In this document: positions 1-5,279 of the stretch, piece by piece
Numbering within the stretch: position 1 is the first letter of the stretch
Layout of the letters: each line of letters starts with the position of its first letter
Made by a program: the position numbers and the translations under genes
Source: Woeseia sp.
GTDB taxonomy: Bacteria; Pseudomonadota; Gammaproteobacteria; Steroidobacterales; Woeseiaceae
DNA length: 5,798 bases
NCBI GenBank assembly: GCA_018701055.1
Contig: JABIUH010000375.1
Coordinates: 1 to 5,798, forward strand
Direction: 5' to 3'
Notes under the pieces: model-generated
What the model saw: the letters and a program-made list of their open reading frames with translations, nothing else
Database searches by the model: none
Told to the model about the DNA's origin: nothing

Positions 1-756
1 GACTCATCGATCGATCTCGAACCCGCATCAAATCCGGATGTCGTCCGTTGGGCGCTACCGGATAAATTGCGTGAAATCTCGGGGCTGGCCCTTACCCGCG
101 ATCAGCGACTCCTGGCAATCACTGACGAAGAAGCGATTGTTTATGAGTACGACTACCAACATGGGCGCTTGGTCAAAGCGTTTGCCCTGGGCGAACCGAC
201 GCTCCGAGATGACTTCGAAGGCATAGCTGTTCTTAATGACACGGTCTGGCTGATGAACAGCAAAGGTGACCTCTATTCGGCGATCGAAGGTGAGGATGGC
301 GAACGATTGCTGTATCAAAAGCACAAATTCATCTTCAAGGATGACTGCGAGCTGGAAGGATTGGCGGCGGACGAAGCCAAAAATGCCCTTATTCTGATTT
401 GCAAAGATGCCAAGCGGAAAAAGGATCGTCTTTTTTTCGAATGGTCGTTTGCAAGTGAGCCAGCAAAGACCCGCTTGCCGGAAGCAGATATCACCGCAAG
501 TCTGGGCGAAAAAAGGTTTCATCCATCCGGTGTTGAAATTAATCCTGCCAATGGCAATTTGTGGATTGTCGCAGCGCGTGAACATGCGGTCATTGAAGTA
601 GCGCGAGACGGTACGTTTATTGGCGTTATAATGCGTTTGGATTCGGCCCGTCATCGACAGGTGGAGGGGATAACGATGACCGATGATGGTCGTTTATTGA
701 TCGCCGATGAAGCGGACAGCGGTCCGGCTACATTGGCTATATATCGGATGCAATAA
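1..756 (+). CDS. SdiA-regulated / YjiK-like beta-propeller protein (5' end outside window)
   Basis: The frame is open from base 1 to the TAA at 754-756, giving 251 residues, so the true start lies to the left of the window. TTG at 67 falls inside the conserved segment LREISGLA and is not a credible start. The repeated blade-like motifs are typical of the SdiA-regulated (YjiK) family: REISGLA (about residues 24-30), DDFEGIA, CELEGLA, HPSGVEINP, QVEGITM and GRLLIADE near the end. The family is a beta-propeller, usually exported or membrane-anchored, with no firmly established reaction; a phytase/esterase-like propeller is the closest structural idea. Probably only a signal or anchor segment and a few residues are missing. 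The following gene begins about 30 bases downstream in the same direction, so the two may be co-transcribed. The family call is confident; the biochemical role is unknown. Confidence 0.85.
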   Translation, partial: DSSIDLEPASNPDVVRWALPDKLREISGLALTRDQRLLAITDEEAIVYEYDYQHGRLVKAFALGEPTLRDDFEGIAVLNDTVWLMNSKGDLYSAIEGEDGERLLYQKHKFIFKDDCELEGLAADEAKNALILICKDAKRKKDRLFFEWSFASEPAKTRLPEADITASLGEKRFHPSGVEINPANGNLWIVAAREHAVIEVARDGTFIGVIMRLDSARHRQVEGITMTDDGRLLIADEADSGPATLAIYRMQ

Positions 757-771
757 CGGCCAGCTGAAAAC

Positions 772-813
772 AGGGAAGGACATGTATTGAGTAATTCAGG
801 GAACAAAGCTTAG
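772..813 (+). promoter_or_regulatory. Strong ribosome binding site, TTG start and 8-codon frame ending in amber, ahead of the hydrolase
   Basis: AGGGAAGGA at 772-780 is an excellent Shine-Dalgarno sequence. Six bases later comes TTG at 787, which opens the frame MSNSGNKA and then hits TAG at 811-813. This frame is the same as that of the hydrolase, and after the TAG it continues RTLLLVHGRDF without a break. The spacing and the shared frame suggest that 787 is the ancestral start and that TAG replaced a sense codon. AAG, CAG, GAG, TAC/TAT and TGG are each one base away. The alternative is a short leader peptide whose termination lets ribosomes restart at TTG 820, seven bases after the stop. 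ATG at 782 gives only two codons before TGA. Confidence 0.6.
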
Positions 814-819
814 CGCACA

Positions 820-1743
820 TTGCTACTCGTCCACGGGCGCGATTTCAAGCCGCGCGCGGACGATTGGCTGGACATTTGTATCGCATCCATAGCGGCTGGC
901 ATTGAGCGTGATTTTCCCGATAGCGTTGAGCAATTTGGTTCGCTCAACAAGCGCCTCGCTTACTATGGCGACATAACGGATAAATTTTTAACCAGTCAGG
1001 GCCTGCGCTACGACGAGGTATTGGTTGTTGGCGATCGCCGCAATGCACTGGTAAGTCTCAAATCAATATCCAAAAAGAAAAACTTCGGAGTCAATCGCTA
1101 CGATCGGTTGCCGGGCAAGACGGCTGTACTTGAATTTGCAGCCGACGTAGTGGCGCCAATTCTGGGCCGCCTTGGCTTGTCAAAGAGGCTGCTTAATAAT
1201 GTGGGTGTCGATCTTGCAGAGTATTGGCAGGAGGATGGTGAATTCGCAGGGCAATTACGTTCGCGTGTTCGGCAGGCCTTGTGCGCAGCTTTCGATGCTG
1301 ATAAGAATATTATATTGGTCAGTCACGGCACCGACTGCATCGTAACTTACGACGTTCTCTGGGAACTGTCACACGATCCGGAGTTTGCCGAAGCCTATGG
1401 GTCCAAGAAAGTTGATTTGTGGTTGACGCTTGGCGCACCACTTGGCGATGCCATGGTGCAGAAACGAATTCATGGTGCTAAGGAAGGAGGCGTTCGCTGC
1501 TATCCGACCAATGTTGTTTCATGGCACAACATTTCGGCCGAAAATGATTTCGTCAGTCATGACAACACGTTAGCAGATGATTTCAACAAGATGATGACAC
1601 AACACCAGGTTAGCTGTATTCGGGATTACCGTATCTACAACATGGCCGTGCGCTACGGAAAATCAAACCCGCATAGCTCAAGTGGCTATTTGATTCATCC
1701 GCGAACTGCGCAAATAATAGTCGAATGGTTGCAAAAGGTCTGA
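820..1743 (+). CDS. Alpha/beta-hydrolase-like protein with atypical nucleophile elbow; native start probably upstream at 787
   Basis: The open frame after the amber codon begins at TTG 820 and ends at TGA 1741-1743, giving 307 residues with no signal peptide, so it is probably cytoplasmic. The beginning LLLVHGRDFKP has the first-strand and oxyanion-loop look of alpha/beta hydrolases. Late features also fit: ENDFVSHD (D243 as candidate acid residue) and NPHSSSGYLIHP (H285 as candidate catalytic His). The nucleophile elbow is odd. Where a G/S-H-S-x-G pattern is expected after ILVS, the sequence is S168-H-G-T-D-C173, with Gly at the nucleophile position and Asp at the usual Gly. Cys173 lies three residues later and is not in the elbow position. 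No Shine-Dalgarno precedes TTG 820; the good one serves TTG 787. The gene may be translated by reinitiation, by amber suppression, or be decaying. The fold assignment is moderately sure; the substrate is unknown. Confidence 0.65.
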   Translation: MLLVHGRDFKPRADDWLDICIASIAAGIERDFPDSVEQFGSLNKRLAYYGDITDKFLTSQGLRYDEVLVVGDRRNALVSLKSISKKKNFGVNRYDRLPGKTAVLEFAADVVAPILGRLGLSKRLLNNVGVDLAEYWQEDGEFAGQLRSRVRQALCAAFDADKNIILVSHGTDCIVTYDVLWELSHDPEFAEAYGSKKVDLWLTLGAPLGDAMVQKRIHGAKEGGVRCYPTNVVSWHNISAENDFVSHDNTLADDFNKMMTQHQVSCIRDYRIYNMAVRYGKSNPHSSSGYLIHPRTAQIIVEWLQKV

Positions 1744-1757
1744 GTGTAACGACACTC
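1742..1757. terminator. Short hairpin spanning two convergent stop codons (weak terminator candidate)
   Basis: GAGTGT (1742-1747) and ACACTC (1752-1757) form a perfect six-base-pair stem around the four-base loop AACG. It sits exactly between the convergent hydrolase and CotH-like genes and overlaps bases of both stop codons. A run of six T lies at 1766-1771, eight bases past the stem on the plus strand, further away than in a classical intrinsic terminator. The stem is short and only half GC, so this is a weak call. Confidence 0.25.
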
Positions 1758-2407
1758 TATGAGTATTTTTTGATGAGGTATTTCTCGACTGCTTTGTCGC
1801 TTGAAATACGTTCGTAAAAGGAGTTCAGATAGCGAACGACTTTCTGTCGATTCTTCTTATCCAAATCCACCAATTCATCAACCAGCCCGTATATTTCTGC
1901 CTTCTTCGCTTGAAAGTGGGCAATGGTCTCCGGAAGATTTGCATTGTTATCGCAGCGCCCGCGATAGACGCGCTCGGTCACATCACGAATCTTGAATCGC
2001 GGGTTCGGAGTCGCATAGCGCGCATCAACGAGTCCCGAGAAATCAAAGTCATATGGAACGGGGAAGGTTTTTTCACCGTCAGAAAGCGGAATGGAGTTGT
2101 GACAACAGTCGTCACCGGCTGGCCCGCGAATGACCGAATAGTCGGTATTGCCAATAAGGTACTGATAGACGCTGACCAGATTGGTTTGTCTTGCGTCAAG
2201 GTCGCGGTAATTCAACCCGATAGTTTTCAGGGACGTAAGTCCAGTTCGATCCGCTACATCGTCATCATCCTCAATAGCGAAGCCATACTTGATCAATGGT
2301 TCTTTGTCGCTCTCGGAATCGATATAAGTTATTTTCAGCAATCGAGATCCAAGGCTCTTATCCGTTAGCAATTCGAGAATGCGATAAGATAAATACTCGC
2401 GCAGCAC
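1757..2407 (-). CDS. C-terminal kinase-like piece of the CotH-like protein, downstream of the amber codon
   Basis: After the amber codon the frame is open to TAG 1759-1757. The first usable start is GTG at 2407, 22 codons past the break, and it falls within LVLREYLSYR, a segment that looks conserved. No Shine-Dalgarno precedes it, so independent translation is doubtful and the product would lack an export signal. This part carries the candidate active-site motifs: YQYLIGNTDYS (Asn and Asp like the CotH catalytic loop) and VPYDFDFSG (like the metal-binding Asp motif), with a CCHN motif between. The C-terminal 60 or so residues are charged and helical-looking (ETIAHFQAKKAEIYGLVDEL). It is better read as the 3' part of one gene than as a gene of its own. 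Confidence 0.55.
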   Translation of the reverse strand: MLREYLSYRILELLTDKSLGSRLLKITYIDSESDKEPLIKYGFAIEDDDDVADRTGLTSLKTIGLNYRDLDARQTNLVSVYQYLIGNTDYSVIRGPAGDDCCHNSIPLSDGEKTFPVPYDFDFSGLVDARYATPNPRFKIRDVTERVYRGRCDNNANLPETIAHFQAKKAEIYGLVDELVDLDKKNRQKVVRYLNSFYERISSDKAVEKYLIKKYS

Positions 2408-2470
2408 CAGCTGTTCGTTCTGCGAGCGTTTGTTTTGACAGTGAGTAATTAGTTTGAGTTTGTCCTGTCC

Positions 2471-2800
2471 CTAGAAAACGCTGCCTTCCACCTGACCTTT
2501 GCGGAAATTAAGGCGGATTGGTGGAAATACGCAAGTGGATTTTTGACGACGAAATCGGCCCCGTGTACGAAGCTTGAGGTCGAATGATTTGCTGGCGCCG
2601 ACTTCGTCCGTATAGCTTACGGTTCCATCAAGATAATCAACGTCCGGGCGGTTTTTGACGAGTGTCGTTAGGGGCGCTTCAATCGTAATTTCCAGCGTCT
2701 CTTTGCTATCGAACAGTGCGCTCGCCGATGCCGGAGAAGAAATAGAAAGGAACGACACGGTCAACATGCGGGTCAAAATTCGTATCGGTAGAGGGCTCAT
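2471..2800 (-). CDS. N-terminal piece of the CotH-like protein as translated up to the amber codon
   Basis: This is the 109-residue product expected if TAG at 2473-2471 terminates. Residues 1-28 look like a Sec signal peptide: Arg at 7 and 11, a hydrophobic stretch MLTVSFLSI, and a probable cleavage after A-S-A-S-A28. The mature part begins LFDSKETLEITIEAP and includes YLDGTVSYTD and the basic KLRTRGRFRRQ segment. None of the putative kinase motifs (NTD, DFD) is included, so this fragment alone should not be an enzyme. The upstream sequence has only a weak purine stretch (GAGAG) about a dozen bases ahead of ATG 2800. An internal ATG at codon 12 would leave a shorter signal peptide, so the first ATG is preferred. 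Confidence 0.6.
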   Translation of the reverse strand: MSPLPIRILTRMLTVSFLSISSPASASALFDSKETLEITIEAPLTTLVKNRPDVDYLDGTVSYTDEVGASKSFDLKLRTRGRFRRQKSTCVFPPIRLNFRKGQVEGSVF

Positions 2801-2839
2801 TGAGTGCTGTGCTCTCGGTGAAATGCTGTGGTTTAGCCT

Positions 2840-2845
2840 ATTTTA
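2840..2845 (-). promoter_or_regulatory. Possible -10 element for the CotH-like gene in the divergent intergenic region
   Basis: On the minus strand TAAAAT (2845-2840) matches the sigma-70 -10 consensus at five of six positions and would give a leader of about 30 bases before ATG 2800. No acceptable -35 lies 16-18 bases upstream, so support is weak. The region 2801-2890 must hold the control signals of both divergent genes, but I see no convincing promoter for the plus-strand phosphatase and no clear operator repeat. Confidence 0.2.
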
Positions 2846-2892
2846 GCATGAAGAATTGTCGCTTGAGGTGAACTACACTTAACATCTTTTTT

Positions 2893-2908
2893 GGAGAACC
2901 GAATAATG
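2893..2908 (+). promoter_or_regulatory. Ribosome binding site deciding the phosphatase start at ATG 2906
   Basis: GGAGAA at 2893-2898 is followed by ATG at 2906 with normal spacing. A longer reading from TTG 2891 would start inside this Shine-Dalgarno sequence and adds only MENRI before the signal peptide. ATG 2906 is therefore taken as the start. Confidence 0.7.
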
Positions 2909-4753
2909 ATACGGCGCCAAGAGTACATGCGGGTTATGGTTGCCACATTGGTGCCCATGCTCTTATCGGCGTGCGCCATGGCAGAGCAATACAGGTGGAG
3001 CGGTGTAGAGCGAATTGTCGCTCTCAGCGACCCGCATGGCGCCTATACCGCGCTGATGAAAACACTCGGCAATGCCGGTCTTGTCGATGCACAAGGTGGC
3101 TGGTCTGGAGATTCAACCCATCTGGTTATAACCGGTGATTTGCTTGATCGGGGTCCCGATTCCCGAAAAATCATGGATCTCGTCATGCGGCTCGAGGAAG
3201 AGGCCGTTAGGGCCGGCGGGATGGTTCACCTGACGCTCGGTAACCACGAAGTGATGAATCTGGTCGGCGATCTGCGTTACGTATCACGTAGCGAATATGC
3301 CGTATTTGCCGCAGAGGAATCGGGTGAGGAACGCGAGCGCTGGTATCAAAAATATCGGGAACAGGAAAATCTCAGGAGCGATGTACGTTTGAATGAGCTC
3401 GCGCTGAGAAAGGCATTCGAAAAATCACGACCACCGGGGTTTTTCGCGCATCGGCAGGCATTTGGCAGCGAAGGAAAATACGGCCGGTGGCTGCTTCAAA
3501 AGCCCGTGTTGGTCGTCGTGAATGAAACGGCTTTTGTCCACGGCGGATTGCCTCCGATCGTAGGTGAGCTCGGCCTTGATGATCTGAATGATCAGTTGCG
3601 CGCAGAAGTATCCGACTATGTACGGCAGGCCGAAGTGCTTATCGGTTATGGCTTGATTAGCCCCGGAGCCAGTTTCTATGATCACGTCGAACTCGCTACC
3701 AGTATCCTGTCGGATGACTCAATTGCGGACGATGCCAAAGTTGCGTTACAGAAGCTCATTGAATTGAATGATGCGCGTGTGCACGACTCCGGCAGTCCAT
3801 TGTGGTATCGAGGTACGGTGGGTTGTGGCGCATTGACGGAAGGTGATGTCATCGCAAATGCATTTGGTGCCATCGACGCGTGGCGCGTGGTAATAGGTCA
3901 CACACCAACCGTCACTAGACAGGTTTTGCAGAAATTCGACGGGCAAGTCATTGAAATCGACACGGGCATGTTGAATGCGTCGTATCAGGGATCGGGCAAT
4001 GCGTTGGTGATAGAGGGCGACACACTGTCGGTCATTAACGAGGCGGAACCAGCGTCAGTGAGTCCCGTCTCTCACCCCCGTCGTGTTGGCGCACGAGATG
4101 GTGCATTAACCGCGGAGAGTCTCGAGCATATTTTAGCGGGCGCGGATATTGTCTCGAGTCGAACTGACAAAACAGAGCGTCAAATCGTTGAACTTAGTCG
4201 GGATGGAGTGATGTTTAGCGCGCTTTTTACACCAGCGCCACGGTCTAAAAAAGTCAATACGGAGCTGGCTGCCTATCGGCTTGATCGGTTGCTTGGCCTG
4301 GATATGGTGCCGGTTACGGTTGCTCGAGAAGTCGACGGCAAAGCAGGGACCTTGCAGTTCTTACCTAAAAATTCCCGCGATGAAGCATTTCGCACCTCGT
4401 CGGGTCTGGGGGGTAGCGCCTGGTGTCCGTTGCAGCGTCAATGGAATTCTATGTATGTATTTGATGCGTTGATTCACAACGAGGTGCGAGCAGCAAACAG
4501 TATGGTGTACAGCCCGGAAAATTGGCAGCTCTTGCTGATGGGTCACAGCAGTGCGTTTGGCAGCAAAAAAGATCGCCCAAAACATCTCTCCAACGTGGAA
4601 TTGCAATTGACCGGCACATGGCTTGATGCGCTAACCGCACTATCCGACGATGTTTTGGCGGAGAATCTTGGCGACGTGTTGGATAAGCGGCGCCTGTCCG
4701 CGTTGGGAAAACGTCGGGATTTGTTGCTGCGTGAAGTCGAGAAGCTAAACTAG
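2906..4753 (+). CDS. Exported PPP-family metallophosphatase fused to a degenerate kinase-like domain
   Basis: The product has 615 residues. The N-terminus is a short signal with a lipobox-like LLSAC (C23); signal peptidase I cleavage after ACAMA is the alternative. The phosphatase domain (about 36-375) has the PPP signature blocks: SDPHG (D42, H44), GDLLDRG (D78, D81, R82), GNHE (113-115), FVHGGLP (H212) and VIGHTPT (H332). It therefore probably hydrolyses phosphate esters or phosphoproteins with two metal ions in the periplasm. Bacterial relatives usually end near 350-400 residues. Here another 220 or so follow, resembling an atypical FAM20/HipA/PI4K-like kinase fold: AAYRLDRLLGLDMVPVTV (455-472), GTLQFL (481-486), YVFDALIHNEVRAANSM (517-533) and LLLMGHSSAF (542-551). 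The catalytic Asp expected in the N-x-D-R motif is V527, and the metal-binding Asp expected in the I-D-H motif is G546, so this domain looks like a pseudokinase. The gene ends in TAG and is divergent from the CotH-like gene. The phosphatase call is firm; the C-terminal domain is inferred. Confidence 0.85.
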   Translation: MIRRQEYMRVMVATLVPMLLSACAMAEQYRWSGVERIVALSDPHGAYTALMKTLGNAGLVDAQGGWSGDSTHLVITGDLLDRGPDSRKIMDLVMRLEEEAVRAGGMVHLTLGNHEVMNLVGDLRYVSRSEYAVFAAEESGEERERWYQKYREQENLRSDVRLNELALRKAFEKSRPPGFFAHRQAFGSEGKYGRWLLQKPVLVVVNETAFVHGGLPPIVGELGLDDLNDQLRAEVSDYVRQAEVLIGYGLISPGASFYDHVELATSILSDDSIADDAKVALQKLIELNDARVHDSGSPLWYRGTVGCGALTEGDVIANAFGAIDAWRVVIGHTPTVTRQVLQKFDGQVIEIDTGMLNASYQGSGNALVIEGDTLSVINEAEPASVSPVSHPRRVGARDGALTAESLEHILAGADIVSSRTDKTERQIVELSRDGVMFSALFTPAPRSKKVNTELAAYRLDRLLGLDMVPVTVAREVDGKAGTLQFLPKNSRDEAFRTSSGLGGSAWCPLQRQWNSMYVFDALIHNEVRAANSMVYSPENWQLLLMGHSSAFGSKKDRPKHLSNVELQLTGTWLDALTALSDDVLAENLGDVLDKRRLSALGKRRDLLLREVEKLN

Positions 4754-4781
4754 CGCGAAACGCGGACTTCGAAAACTCCGC

Positions 4782-5279
4782 TCAATTCACAACTGCTATG
4801 CACTCGATCTCAACTCGAGCGCCAATTGCCAATCCGTTCGCACCCAACGCACTTCTTGCCGGTGGCGTATCGAAGAACGTGATATAGACGTCGTTCATCG
4901 TGGCCCATTCATCGATGTCAGCAAGAAAGATCGTACATTTGACGACCTGATCCATCGATGAACCGAATGTTTCGAGCTCTTCTTTGATGATTTCCATCGC
5001 GCGCTTGGTTTCTGCGCCGATTCCCCCCGGCATGGGACTGAGCGTATCGGCGTCGGGGTCGGTACCAATTACGCCTGACAGGTAGAGCGTATTGTCAACG
5101 CGCACCGCCGTTGAAAACGGCATGTCCTGCCCAGCGTAAATAGGCATCTGCAGATATTCGACCTGTGCGCCGCTCTCTTCGCGGGTGCCGGGTTGGCACG
5201 CAGACAACGACAATGCGATTAGCGCAGCGGTGAAAGTACCGCGCGCGGTCTGACAAAGTTGTCTTGTCTCAAATCTCAT
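4782..5279 (-). CDS. RidA/YjgF/YER057c/UK114-family exported lipoprotein
   Basis: The 165-residue protein starts at ATG 5279, the only sensible start in frame, and ends in TGA. Residues 1-27 form a lipoprotein signal (TAALIALSLSA) with lipobox LSAC and Cys28 as the lipidation site. The rest is a full RidA domain: PFSTAVRVDNTLYLSG (54-69), GIGAETKRAMEII (86-98), DQVVKCTIFLADIDEW (110-125), PPARSALGANGLAIGARVEIECIAVV (139-164). Arg142 matches the substrate-carboxylate Arg and Glu159 the conserved Glu of RidA enzymes, which hydrolyse reactive enamine/imine intermediates. Most RidA proteins are cytosolic, so membrane anchoring in the periplasm is unusual. The start overlaps the end of the GMC oxidoreductase gene by 11 bases and has no good Shine-Dalgarno, which suggests translational coupling. 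Substrate is unknown; family assignment is firm. Confidence 0.9.
   Translation of the reverse strand: MRFETRQLCQTARGTFTAALIALSLSACQPGTREESGAQVEYLQMPIYAGQDMPFSTAVRVDNTLYLSGVIGTDPDADTLSPMPGGIGAETKRAMEIIKEELETFGSSMDQVVKCTIFLADIDEWATMNDVYITFFDTPPARSALGANGLAIGARVEIECIAVVN
5269..5279 (-). other. 11-base stop/start overlap coupling the oxidoreductase and RidA genes
   Basis: The oxidoreductase stop TGA (5271-5269) lies inside the RidA coding sequence, whose ATG is at 5279-5277. The bases upstream of this ATG show no good Shine-Dalgarno, so ribosomes finishing the first gene probably start the second. This points to coordinated production of the two proteins. Confidence 0.6.

Larger units (their letters stand above)
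1757..2800 (-). pseudogene. Secreted CotH-like atypical kinase-fold protein, interrupted by one in-frame amber codon
   Basis: One minus-strand frame runs from ATG 2800-2798 to TAG 1759-1757, 348 codons including the stop, and is broken only by TAG at 2473-2471 (codon 110). The protein reads sensibly across the break: ...QVEGSVF, stop, GQDKLKLITHC..., and continues LVLREYLSYR. With the stop read as sense it is about 347 residues: a signal peptide, an N-terminal beta-rich part with KLRTRG, then a segment like spore-coat kinase CotH (GQDKLKL, LVLREYLSYRIL, GFAIED with E177, QYLIGNTD with N218 and D220, CCHN at 232-235, PYDFDFSG with D251 and D253). CotH proteins are exported atypical protein kinases; this relation is inferred from motif order. 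The whole 3' frame is free of further stops or frameshifts, so the lesion is recent, suppressed in the cell, or a sequence error. It shares its upstream region with the divergent phosphatase gene. Confidence 0.7.

Noticed and set aside
67..69. TTG as start of the first gene
   Set aside because: It lies inside the conserved LREISGLA motif and the frame is open to base 1, so the gene starts outside the window.
431..437. Run of seven T as a slippery site or sequencing error in the first gene
   Set aside because: The frame and family motifs continue correctly on both sides, so no frameshift is needed.
55..654. 199-residue minus-strand frame opposite the first gene
   Set aside because: It is antisense to a well-supported beta-propeller gene and its translation shows no family motif; it is a shadow frame.
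1910..2368. 152-residue plus-strand frame opposite the CotH-like gene
   Set aside because: The minus-strand reading has clear motif structure (LREYLSYR, IGNTD, YDFDFSG) and continues upstream through the amber codon; the plus-strand reading has none.
2434..2470. Readthrough or recoding stem-loop just after the amber codon of the CotH-like gene
   Set aside because: Only a five-base GACAG/CTGTC pairing with a loop of over 20 bases is visible, too weak to support a recoding signal.
2407..2471. Two independent minus-strand genes separated by a gap
   Set aside because: The two open stretches share one frame and the 20 or so codons between them read as protein (GQDKLKLITHC), so this is one gene with a stop.
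2891..2893. TTG start for the phosphatase
   Set aside because: It sits at the edge of the Shine-Dalgarno sequence GGAGAA that serves ATG 2906.
4754..4781. CGCG-AAA-CGCG hairpin after the phosphatase gene as a terminator
   Set aside because: The stem has only four pairs with a three-base loop and there is no T run after it on either strand.
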